A DNA stretch of 64,000 nucleotides from the NCBI RefSeq assembly GCF_963678635.1, contig NC_087071.1, positions 40,629,797-40,693,796 on the forward strand. The letters are read 5' to 3'. Source of the stretch: Symsagittifera roscoffensis (lineage: Eukaryota; Xenacoelomorpha; Acoela; Convolutidae). The position numbers and the translations under genes were made by a program. Positions 11,891 through 22,885 of the stretch are shown piece by piece (the first letter of the stretch is position 1; each line of letters begins with the position of its first letter). Below the pieces are notes generated by a model that did not search any database, was not told where the DNA came from, and worked only from the letters and a program-made list of their open reading frames with translations.

Positions 11891-13158
11891 TACAGCCCGG
11901 GTCGAGATTGTGGTTCTACAATCAGACGGTCGCGACCAAATTCTGGAATTTCCAGACTGCCGCGACCAAAAATGGGCCTTTTCAGACACCCGCGACCAAT
12001 ATTTGCCATATTTGGTATTTCCAGACTTTTCGGACCGAGGCAATGTTTCCGCGACCGGTGCGACCGAAGGAAAGTTAATCGCGACCGGCGCGACCAAAAG
12101 AATCTTAATTGCCACCGGCACGACCGAAGGCATGTTGGCCATGACGGTCGAAAATTTAGTCGCGGCGGTCGAAGAATTAGTCGCGGCGGTCAAAAAGTTA
12201 GTCGCGACATGGTCGAAAAATTAGCCGCGGTGGTTAAAAAAATTAGTCCCGACCTGGTAAAAAAATTGGTCGCGGCGGTCAAAAAAATAGTCGCGGTGGT
12301 CGAAAAATTAGTCGCAGCAAGGTCGAAAAAATAGTCGCGGCGGTCGAAAGTTAGTCGAGGCAGTCAATTATTCGGGGCAAGGTCGAAAAAATGGTCGCGG
12401 CGGTCGAAAAATTAGTCGCGATGGTCGAAAAAATAGTCAAAAAATTTGTGGCGGCCGCCAAAAAACTAGTCGCGGTTGTCAGAAAAATTAATGCGTTGGT
12501 CAAAAACTTAAGCGCGGCGGTCGAAAAATTAGTCGCGACGGTCGGAAAATTAGTCGCAACGGTCGAAAAATTAGTCGCGGTGCTCGAAAAACTATTCGCG
12601 GTGGTCAAAAAGTCAGTCCCGGCCTTGTCAAAAAATTAGTCGAAGTGGTCAACAAAATTACTCGCTGAGCAAAATATTGGTCTCGGCGGTCATAACATTA
12701 GTCGCAGCGGTCGAAGAATTAGTCGCAGATAGGTCGAAAAATTGGTCGCAGCGGTCGAAAAAATAGTCGCAGCGGTCAAAAGTTCCGTCGCGGCAAGATC
12801 AAAGAATTAGTCGCAGCGGTTGAAAAATTAGTCGCGCTGGTCGAAAAACTAGACCCAGCATGGTCAAAAAATTGTCTGGCGTGGTCAAAAAACTAAAAGT
12901 GGCATGGTCAAAAAATCGGACCGACCAAATTTTTAGACTATGCCGCAACTAATTTTTCGACCGCCGCGACTAATTTTTTGACCATCGCGACTAATTTTTT
13001 GACCGCTTCGCTTATTTTTTTTGACCGCCGCACTAATTTTTTTGACCAGGCCAGGACCAATGTTTCGACCATTGCGACCGAGATACGGTATTTCCAGAGT
13101 TTTTCCGCCATTTTAAACCCTGTCCAGACTAAAGTCGCGAACCTCGACTCGGGAGCTC
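11891..13158. mobile_element. TIR element with 21-bp GTCGCGG minisatellite core
   Basis: The ends are imperfect inverted repeats: AGCCCGGGTCGAGATT at 11894-11909 against AGCTCCCGAGTCGAGGTT on the opposite strand at the right end. Inside, a 21-bp unit (consensus GTCGCGGCGGTCGAAAAATTA) repeats from about 12040 to 12920 and then switches orientation (CGACTAATTTTTTGACCGCCG) for 12940-13080. The subterminal part (CAGAC..CGCGACCAAA, TTTCCAGA) recurs in opposite orientation at 56505-56670. No transposase is present, so it would be non-autonomous. A flanking target duplication was not found. Confidence 0.75.
12040..13080. repeat. 21-bp minisatellite, with inverted distal arm
   Basis: About forty variant units of GTCGCGGCGGTCGAAAAATTA, strikingly CG-rich against an AT-rich background. 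Because 21 is a multiple of three, several frames stay open and would read as seven-residue repeats such as VAAVEKL. The open frames at 11880-12334 and 12391-12639 result from this periodicity and are not called as genes. Confidence 0.9.
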
Positions 13159-13199
13159 TCAGCTCCACGTGAACGGATGGCTGCTCACTAATTTAATGT

Positions 13200-16100
13200 G
13201 TAAACTACCACTGCTAAATTTCTAGTTGATTTTTACCTCCCTCTATTTGCATTCATTTTCATTGATAACTTTGACGACTTCACTAACGCAATATCCCACA
13301 CAATGATAACGCTTGTGATTAGTAAGTGTTATCAAATTGAAATAAAGGCTTTTTTCAGGGTTAACAACTTTTTCACAGAATCATTGAATCGCTTGTATCT
13401 TGGCTTATAAAGACTTCAAGCTTCTTTGCGTACCAAGCCACTTTAACCTGGAGGCAACAATTATGCCTTGGACGGCAAAGGTCCTGTGTTCAAATCTGAG
13501 TAGGACCTGTTTTTTTTTCATACTGGAAAAATTCTGTTTCAACTAAAAATGTCGGCCCATTATTTGTCTGCTTATTTTTTGTAGGCTTAGTTGTAATATC
13601 TTGGAATCGTTTTTTTTATGCTGCGCGCATTTTTTTAATGTTGCTTTTAGTGTTCAGTTTTACTTCTACAATATGTAACTTTACTTAACTTGACTTCCTA
13701 CTTCCTTCCTTTTTTTGGTTCGTTAAAAAATCTTATGGGCCAAAAATAACTCGGACTATTTTTTATCGGCCTAATGACCTAATTTTGGGTCGTTTCAAGG
13801 AAAACACAATTTTCTCACTTCCCGCCGCATTTTTCAAGTTGGTTGTATTTTATCCAATCAGTTTGTTGAAATTTATTTTTTCGTTTTGGAAAATGTTTTC
13901 ATATTTTTGCAAAAGTTTTTTTTTTCTCACACACTTCTACTCAGTTTTATAAAAAAAAAAGATGTCAATTTTTCACTTGACTCCTCTGTTTACCGCCTTC
14001 AAAAAAGTGTGGGGGATTATTTGACCCATTTTTTTATAAAAAAATTTTTGTTTTCTCGATAACTGCACCTCTCAAATTGAGTTTTTTGTATAAATGAGTA
14101 GTATTTTTTAGAAAAACTCTCCTGCATAAGAGGCTACGCCCACTTTTTTTTGTCTAAATAAAAAGCCCTCGGAATTGTCCACTTTTATTTTTTGCCAGTT
14201 TTGTGATTTTTTTCTATGACTTCTCTAGATATTGTGAGTTCAAGGGAGCCGTTCAAGGGAGCAGTTCAATTTAGCGGCCACTCACAAATTTTTTTACACG
14301 AAAAGTTATCGCCCTCGGAAAAGTCAAACTTTTGATTTTTTGATGGTTTTTAGAAATTTTGAAAATCCTCAAAAACTAGGGGTTGTGGGTAGCTCATTTG
14401 GTTTTGTAACCACGTCCCAATTTATCTGACTTCAAAAGTTTTGATTTTGACCTGTTTTTTTTTCGAAAAATAGTTTTTGTTTTTTTAAATTAAAAAATGC
14501 TCGCCCAAGTCTAAAATTTTGGGTTTAATCGAAAATATCTATGCCCAGTTTGTGTAAAAAAAAGTTATGGCCTTCACACATGTCAAAGATTTGAAACTTA
14601 GACAGTTTTTTTCGACTATACGCGAAAATCACCGTGCCAATTCTGAGGTTGTGTTTTTATGAAGAAATCCGCTTTTGTAAATTTTTTTGCACAAGCGGCC
14701 ACAATATGTAAAATGTTTTTTGCCGCAGCAAGTTATGAATTTTGGAAAGTCTTTTGATCGTGTCTTTGAACTTTTGAGCGTTTTTTTTGGATTTTCTTAA
14801 TAATTACCTAATCAAATCTGAGAAAAAAAGTTCAATTGAAAAATAAAACGGTTGCAAAAGCGGCGACTCCTTAATTTTTTTTAAGAGAAATGTTATATCC
14901 TCGGAAAAATTGATTAACTCAAAATAAGTGGAGAAACAACTAAGTTTTTGGGCAAATTCCAATTTTTAAAACCATTTATTTCGTGCCACATGAGTTAAGA
15001 AAATTCATTCAGTATCAAGCACGTACCTCCAGCTTTAGCTGGCACCTAGTTGTTTTTATCGAGACCTGCCAAGTTTTTTTTTTCAACATTTAATTTTTTT
15101 TCGACTGTTTTTATTTTTTTGTTGTATCGCATGTGGTGCGAAGCTCCGTTTCGCCTCGGTGTCAAAAAAGCTCAGGGCCAAATAGAAAATGTGTTCAATA
15201 CATACCGTTAAAGCTTCATCCAAACAGAACGACTCGAACATTATCTTCTTTGAATCTGGATCCCTTCTGTAAGGTTTTTGTTATAGTTTTATTTCTGCGG
15301 AGTAGATGCAGTTTTTTGTGCCTAACTGAAGCCTTGTTACTTTTGTCTAGAGTTTATTTAACGCTATTGACCTCTAATTTCCTTACGCTTAACCCGTGAA
15401 AACAATTTGAGTCAAAGGTTGAACGTTGACGGGTTCTGTGTTTCAATCTAATCTTTGGATCTATAATTGCCATCTTTGCTTTTTCTATCAACTGTTCCGT
15501 CAATTTGTTTTCTGATAAAGCGCAAGAAATGCGATGCTCCGTTTCGCCTCTGTAGGGAAATTGCTGAAAACTAAAAAATTTGAGTAGCCACCCTTTATCC
15601 ATTACTTAGAAGTGATGAATCGACGAGTTCTAGCAGATTTCTTTGGTTAATGAATTTGGTACAATGAGCTTAGTTCTCGGATCGTCTTTTTTTTCCGATT
15701 TATTTGCCCTACTATTTTGATTCAAAACAAAGAGGAATTTATCCCTCATTTTATTTAAATAAGACAGGGAGTTTTTAAAAAATTTGAGTCTTTATGTCGA
15801 CATTGTTTTGAAAATGTCCAGTTGTCTTTTTCTAAGTTAACGGTGTTTTTACCTTGCTCAATTTTTTTTAGTAGTTTAATTGATCAATTTAGGTATTAAA
15901 AAGACTTCAAGTTTAGAATTTTTGTTTTATCTCAATTTTTTTCACAGTGTTTTGGTATGATTTTCTTTAAGCTTATCTGCCTAAAAGATTTCTTCTTATT
16001 TTACTTGGGCTGAGTATTATATTTCTTGGTCGTACGAGCTAAAGATGTTTTATAGATAAGCGCTCTACTTACCAAAAGAGTAATTTTTTGTACAGTTTTC

Positions 16101-17221
16101 TTTTGGCGTAACGGATCTTTTGAAGTTTTATTCTAATTTTTTTTTAACTCTATCTTTCTAAAAATCTTAGTGGCAAATCATAAAGTATTGAATAAAGCTT
16201 ATATTCCTCCCATTGCCGTAAACATTCAGAGGCTCCTGACCCTACAAAGGGCAAAAGACTCTTCGAAATGATAAGCATAATAAATGCAACCAAAATTTTC
16301 CTGCAAAATGAAAAACAAGCTACCAGTAAAACTAAGACAAGTAGGACGTGTGTACAGATTTGTTTTTTTTTCCAATATAAAAGATTAGTAATCATCTTCA
16401 TAACTGATCTTTATGATTTTAAACGCAACATCATAAACAAAACAAAAATAAACACTTGTTTCCAAAATTCGACCCTGGCATAAAATTGAATTGGATTTTT
16501 TTCTGGAAGAAATAAAAATTTTTATATGAAAATTTATTTGATGATGAAACTCAAATTAACCAAATGAACTGTGATTAATTTTTAAATATTTTTAAACGAA
16601 AAGCTCAGAAGCAATAACGAATCATAATTATTAAAAATAACATCAAATCAACTACAAAAACATCAAAAACCTGGGTAGATTGTAGAGTAGAAAATGAAAT
16701 ATCAACAGACAAAACTAAATTAGAAAAAACTGAACCTATAATCAAACAGTTTTGAAAAAAAATTACATTAAGAAATAAATGAGAGCATAGAAACAACAAG
16801 ACATAAACAAAAAATCTACTTTGTGAAGGAGTTACACATCTATGAATAAAGAAAGTTGCTATGTAAGTTTTGAGAACAGATTGCAACCGACCTTATTTCA
16901 TAAAGCTGGAACGGAGAAAATTATGAATAAAAATTTCATCAAGAGAGTTTCAGACTAGAAGGAGATTACATATGCATGTTCAGATTACATACGCCTGTTC
17001 TTTCAAAGGGTACGAAAAAAATGATAATTGATCAAAATAGGAAAATATTTAATTTTGTTTTAATTAGTACACAGAGTTTGTACCCTGGATTCAGAGCTGC
17101 AGACAATGTTAAATACAGATCTTCAACCAAAAGTTTTTGGACAAGTTCTTTGTAAGAAATTATCAACTGATTAAACTCATATTTGAGTGGAAAAAACATA
17201 ACAAAAAATTTGCCGTTCAGG
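13200..17221. other. AT-rich intergenic DNA, no gene seen
   Basis: No coding region supported. Open frames at 15133-15399, 15354-15602, 16150-16401 and 16605-16886 lack motifs. A tRNA-like stretch with GTGTTCAAATC occurs near 13440-13512. A GCTCCGTTTCGCCTC word recurs at about 15143 and 15536, hinting at a dispersed repeat. Confidence 0.5.
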
Positions 17222-18799
17222 ATATGTTGAAAACGGGATGCAAAGTTCCACAGCGTTCTTGCAATGAGATTTCATTTGCTTGTAATTGTAGCGAAGTTTA
17301 AAATGAAAGGAAAATATATTGCACAGAAATTATTCTCTATTATTACAAATGGTACTTGACCTTTCTACAGATCCCTTTCGCATAAGTTTACCATGCTTCC
17401 AGATCATATATTGGATTTATAACACTTATACAATGTTATCACAAGTCAAGTATCAACATTGTATCTCTTTTTAATCAATTATAGCAAAAAATTTAGAGAA
17501 ATCAACGAAAGACTCCACAGAAGTTTCGAAATCATCATAACTTGGATTATTCATAACAAAAACTATTAAATTTCACGGGTATTAGTTTTCTGTATGCCCC
17601 TACAGAAATAAAAGAAAAGTACATATATACTCAGTGTTAATCCATTCGGCGTGAGATTGCATTTACGTCCTGAACTGCAGCATAAATGTTCAGATCTAGA
17701 TTAAAATTTTTTTTGAAGTTTTCGAATTGACTTAAAGTTTTGTTGCGTGTCTTGTTTTTACGTGTCTTGTTAAAGGTCTTGTTACGTGTCTTGTAAAAAC
17801 CTGCCAAACAAATAAAAACTTTTTTTTTTAAATTTAGCAAAATAGATTCCCGACGGCCTTTTGATTTTTATAATAGTGGTTTTAGAAATTAATCTTTTTA
17901 TTGCAGGCTTTTCATTTGTGCAATTTGTCTTAATATCCCGTCGTTTTAAAAAAAATTAATTTCTCCGCAAAAATTGCGGAGGGATAGAGTTGAGTTGAGG
18001 TTGATGAACTCGGGAGATGAACCCCCCCCCCACAACTTGAGTTTAATGATATCCTTTCACAGAATCAAAGCATCAGAGAATAACAATTTAGGAACGCTGA
18101 TAGTTTATGTATATGTTGGGAAAAAATGATATGCCTTTAAAAAGATCAAAAAGTCAGAGAATATCATTTAAAGAACATTCATTTTCTCTCTTTTTTTTCA
18201 AATATGGTTCATTTGTTCGTATCACATCGTCTTGACACAAATTAAAAGTATTCATTTCAAAGTGTTTCTTCCGAAGGCCATGAGTAACCAATCCAATCTG
18301 AATTTCAATCTTCCAGTGAGTATTTGTTATTTTTTTTGTTGGTTTTGGGGGTCTTTTTTTTGTCACTGGTCTGGTGTGAGAGAGATGAGGGGGGACGGTA
18401 AAGTAGGACAGATTCAGTATATGTTCAGATACATTTTGATAATTATTCAGTAAATATAAAACATGGGCTGTTGCTTTCGCAAAACAGATATTGGAATATT
18501 TAGAGAGAAACTAACTTTAGTTAGGTTAGAAAGTTCCGATTTTGTTTTGAAACTCCGCCCCTCAGGCTTTCACTACCAGTTTTTTTTTTCCGGGGGAGGG
18601 TTTATGGAGGGGGGAGGGGGTGGGATTTTGGGTGGTTATAGAGAACCTAAAAAAAAGAGTTGGTTTAGGAAACGATGCCATCCCCCTGCACCATGTCTTC
18701 CTGCACCAGATCCCACCCGTTGGGAGGTATACCTCCTGAAACTGACTCTACGTCACGCAGCATTCGTGCAGTATGATGGAATCGAGAAAGTCGGACAGG
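17222..18799. repeat. Recent tandem duplication, unit 1 (~1.58 kb)
   Basis: Nearly identical to 18800-20382 at a constant offset of 1578 bp rising to 1583 bp through small indels. Both begin at TATGTTGAAAACGGGATGC and end at ATCGAGAAAGTCGGACA. The unit holds a CTTGTTACGTGTCTTG short tandem, a C10 run, a G-rich stretch and a palindromic CTGCACC...GGGAGGTATACCTCC segment. Open frames inside are broken or without motifs. Few differences between units mean a recent event. Confidence 0.95.
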
Positions 18800-20382
18800 G
18801 TATGTTGAAAACGGGATGCAAAGTTCCACGGCGTTCTTGCAATGAGATTTAATTTGCTTGTAATTGTAGCGAAGTTTAAAATGAAAGGAAAATATATTGC
18901 ACAGAAATTATTCTCTATTATTACAAATGGTACTTGACCTTTCTACAGATCCCTTTCGCATAAATTTACCATGCTTCCAGATCATATATTGGATTTATAA
19001 CACTTATACAATGTTATCACAAGTCAAGTATCAACATTGTAACTCTTTTTAATCAATTATAGCAAAAAATTTAGAGAAATCAACGAAAGACTCCACAGAA
19101 ACTTCGAAATCATCATAACTTGGATTATTCATATCAAAAACTATTAAATTTCACGGGTATTAGTTTTCTGTATGCCCCTACAGAAATAAAAGAAAATTAC
19201 ATATATACTCAGTGTTCATCCATTCGGTGTGAGATTGCATTTACGTCCTGAACTGCAGCATAAATGTTCAGATCTAGATTAAAATTTTGTTTTGAAGTTT
19301 TCGAATTGACTTAAAGTTTTGTTGCGTGTCTTGTTTTTACGTGTCTTGTTAAAGGTCTTGTTACGTGTCTTGTAAAAACCTGCCAAACAAATAAAAACTT
19401 TTTTTTTTAATTTTGCAAAATAGATTCCCGACGGCCTTTTGATTTTTATAATAGTGGTGTTAGAAATTAATCTTTTTATTGCAGGCTTTTCGTTTGTGCA
19501 ATTTGTCTTAATATCCCGTCGTTTTAAAAAAAAATTAATTTCTCCGCAAAAATTGCGGAGGGATAGAGTTGAGTTGAGGTTGATGAACTCGGGAGATGAA
19601 CCCCCCCCCCACAACTTGAGTTTAATGATATCCTTTCACAGAATCAAAGCATCAGAGAATAACAATTTAGGAACGCTGATAGTTTATGTATATGTTGGGA
19701 AAAAATGATATGCCTTCAAAAAGATCAAAATGTCAGAGAATATCATTTAAAGAACATTCATTTTCTCTCTTTTTTTTTCAAATATGGTTCATTTGTTCGT
19801 AACACATCGTCTTGACACAAATTAAAAGTATTCATTTCAAAGTGTTTCTTCCGAAGGCCATGAGTAACCAATCCAATCTGAATTTCAATCTTCCAGTGAG
19901 TATTTGTTATTTTTTTTGTTGGTTTTGGGGGTCTTTTTTTGTCACTGGTCTGGTGTGAGAGAGATGAGGGGGGACGGTAAAGTAGGACAGATTCAGTATA
20001 TTGTCAGATACATTTTGATAATTATTCAGTAAATATAAAACATGGGCTGTTGCTTTCGCAAAACAGATATTGGAATATTTAGAGAGAAACTAACTTTAGT
20101 TAGGTTAGAAAGTTCCGATTTTGTTTTGAAAGTCCGCCCCTCAGGCTTTTACTACCAGTTTTTTTACCGGGGGAGGGTTTATGGAGGGGGGGGGGGGGGA
20201 GGGGTGGGATTTTGGGTGGATATAGAAAACCTAAAAAAGTGAGTTGGTTTAGGAAACGATGCCATCCCCCTGCACCATGTCTTCCTGCACCAGATCCCAC
20301 CCGTTGGGAGGTATACCTCCTGGCACTGATTCTACGTCTCTCAGCATTCGTGCAGTATGATGGAATCGAGAAAGTCGGACAC
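18800..20382. repeat. Recent tandem duplication, unit 2
   Basis: Second direct copy of the unit at 17222-18799. It differs by scattered substitutions and by homopolymer length changes (longer G run near 20186-20204, shorter T run near 20159). An assembly artefact is less likely, because the copies differ at many single positions. Confidence 0.95.
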
Positions 20383-20569
20383 ATACTGGAAAAAATGCAC
20401 CCCTTACAGAAATAAAAGAAAAATAAAGATATGTCCTTCTATTTTGATAAGAAAAAAAATAAGGAAACGAGTAGGCCCTGAGTGAAAATGAAGAAAGTTA
20501 AAAAAATTGGATTGTCATTTAATTCAATTCTATTTCAAGTGCAAAATGTTTTATAATGGAATTTTTTTT

Positions 20570-20955
20570 GGCTGTGTCAGGGGTGGATCTAGGATTTTCT
20601 CGAGGGTGGGTGGATTTTCAAAAAAATTTCGAAGCACAACAAAGACTCTGTTTGGGCAAAAATGCCGCAGGCACAACTTTGAAAAAACAGGCACGGCATG
20701 GTTTTTAGGCACGGCACTTTTTTGAAATTTTTGACTAAAAACGATCGCTTTTTTGGCGCGGGCTCCCCTCTTAAAATTAGTGTATGTTAGCGCCGAGGCG
20801 CCTTTTGAAAAATTTTAGGGTCCGTCATCAAAAATGGATATCTCAAAATAGTTCAAAGGGGGATCTTTTGGTTCGGTAGGGGGTAGAATCCCTGAGGGGA
20901 GAAAAAGCGTCCGTTTCCCTCCACCCACCCCCCTAAATCCACCCCTGGGCTGTGT
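20570..20955 (+). mobile_element. hAT-like MITE with 8-bp target duplication
   Basis: The element at 20578-20947 (370 bp) starts CAGGGGTGGATCTAGG and ends CCTAAATCCACCCCTG, a 16-bp inverted repeat with one mismatch. It is flanked on both sides by the perfect 8-bp repeat GGCTGTGT (20570-20577, 20948-20955). An 8-bp target duplication with CAGGGG ends is typical of hAT transposons. The interior carries GCGCCGAGGCGCC and an ATGGATATCTCAAAATAGT block shared with copies elsewhere in the window. It has no transposase, so it depends on another element. Confidence 0.92.
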
Positions 20956-22885
20956 AAGCAATCCACTATAAACCATTTTGTACAAAAAAATTCAGTGCAG
21001 GTTTTTTTCCTAAAATTAACTTGAAAAACAAAATAAACAACTCAAGACACATCATGATAAACAAGAAAATAACTCAAATTAGATAACTAATCAAATTAGT
21101 TAATGGTTTCTGATCAATTTTTCGTTTAGGCATGAACATGTCTGAAGCTGGACTGAGGCAGGTACGGATTTTTTTTTCAAAAATGCAGACCTGTTCAAGG
21201 CCACATTCAGACCTGGATCATACATGGGTCAGATTTGGGTCGGATCTGCTCAGATCTGACCCATGTATGTTCCAGGTCTAAAACTGGCCTTTAGCAGGTG
21301 TGCATTTTTGAAAAAAAAACCATACATGCCTCAGTTCTGCTTCATAAATGTCCATGTGCAAACGAAATATGGACCATGACAGCACAAAACCTGAAATAGG
21401 CAAAATTTTAAAAAGCTCAGATATGATTTCCAAACTTTTGTAAGGTACGGATGGTGAACTGAAGTGGATTTTCATCTGTAATTATTTAGTGAATTTAATC
21501 CTTGCAATTATTTATCCTATACCAGCTCTGCTTAGATTTCGCAAAACTCGAAATCAAATTGAAAAGTCGAAATAGCAGGCGAGATTTTTATTCCTTTAAA
21601 CACATGTTAAAACCTATGGAAATAAAAGACGATTGAGCAACAATCCCTAAAAATTTCATTGTACTTATTTTGCTGCTAGTTTATTCAAATAATAGTTCAT
21701 TTTCGAAGACACGCAAACACGAAAAAATAGCTTTCAGATCATTGTAAGTCAAATTAAGTCAAGTCAAGACCCTTCATCCACGAGGGAAAGGACAAACATA
21801 CGAGCTGTACAAAAGCGAACCCTGTTGTGCCCCTGCTTAAGAGCTACATTCATTTGTTTTGGTTATTTTTCTGGGCTGGGTAATGTTGCCTCACCCTCGA
21901 GCAACGCGCAGTATGATGGAGAATTAAGATAATTGTAACTTTTTTCCTTAAACTTTCTTGCAGTCAGCATTTTTCCGGTGTAACTTTCACCTTGCAGTCT
22001 TTTGATTATATAACTGATTGTGTAATTGAGATGAAGTTTCATGCAAAGAAGATCGTTTGCAAAAAATAAACTCAAAACTTTACCTAGCTCAGCCCAAAAA
22101 GAAGAAAACAGAAAAATTTGTATGAAAACAAAATATTTCAAAAGTTCAAAAATTGGGGTAGCGACTTTTTAAGTTCAACTCAGTGACATCTCAAATATCA
22201 AGGTATTGATATGACATGAAAGAACTCCAAGAAAGCAAAGCTACAAATCGCAATTCTTTTTCTAATAATTTTCGGTTTTCAAATGAGCGTGAAATTATGG
22301 GAGACACACTTGCAGTGCTTTTGAGGTTCCATGTTCCATTCTGAGAACCTTTTTTTTTAAGAACTCAACTAACTTTTTGCGCAATGTTTTTGATCGATTC
22401 CCGAACTTATGGATTCGATAACACAACTTTATTCAAACACAAGTGGTTTTTGCTTCAGTTTCAGACCCTTTGATTGAACCGGCTAACTGACTACAAAAAT
22501 GGTCTCCTCTTTGAAATTAGACCACGACTTCCATTGTTGGCAAAGGAAACAAAGAAAGATTAAAACTCTTCCATCAATCACAAAAATAAATTCAGCAATT
22601 CTTTCTAAGTATTTATTCATAATGAGACTCGGAGAGCACAGATAATGATGCCATATGACCCACAAACGTCTACCTTAGCTATATGTAAAACTTTTTTTGT
22701 GTTTTCTATCAGGAAACGTAAAAAGATAACTATAACTTTTTAAATTGATTAAAATCGGTTTTTTGGTGGGCCCGTGATAGAAAGTTTACACGTTAAGATA
22801 GGCTACGCTTCCTCCAGCCACAATCATAAATTCACGGATTTTTGGATTTCTTTGTTATCGAATTTTTTAAAAACTTGAAATTGTT
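20956..22885. other. Intergenic DNA with one hairpin and one repeat remnant
   Basis: No gene supported. It holds a ~230-bp hairpin (listed separately) and, at 21770-21905, a block (ATCCACGAGGGAAAGGAC ... GGGCTGGGTAATGTTGCCTC) that recurs at 62405-62550 inside another element. Confidence 0.55.
21128..21362. repeat. Imperfect hairpin, ~100-bp arms
   Basis: The left arm (GAAGCTGGACTGAGGCA, AAAAATGCA, ACCTGTT, CAGACCTGGA, TACATGGGTCAGAT) is mirrored on the right (ATCTGACCCATGTA, TCCAGGTCT, GCAGGTGTGCATTTTT, TGCCTCAGTTCTGCTTC). The centre can pair in two registers around GGATCTGCTCAGATC. It looks like a foldback-type element or MITE. Confidence 0.85.

Noticed and set aside
11880-12639. Several 80-150 codon ORFs on both strands (Val/Ala/Lys or Thr/Asn/Phe heptads)
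   Set aside because: Their openness follows from the 21-bp minisatellite period; no start context or non-repetitive domain. Kept only as a finding.
18463-18852. 129-codon ORF starting MGCCFRKTD, repeated at 20042-20242
   Set aside because: Frames diverge between the two nearly identical tandem units after small indels, and the interior is G-run and palindromic sequence; not maintained as a protein.
17637-19614. Lys/Asn/Thr repeat ORF (FYKTRNKTFNKTRK type) in both tandem units
   Set aside because: Translation of a short GTGTCTTGTT tandem; no start or domain.
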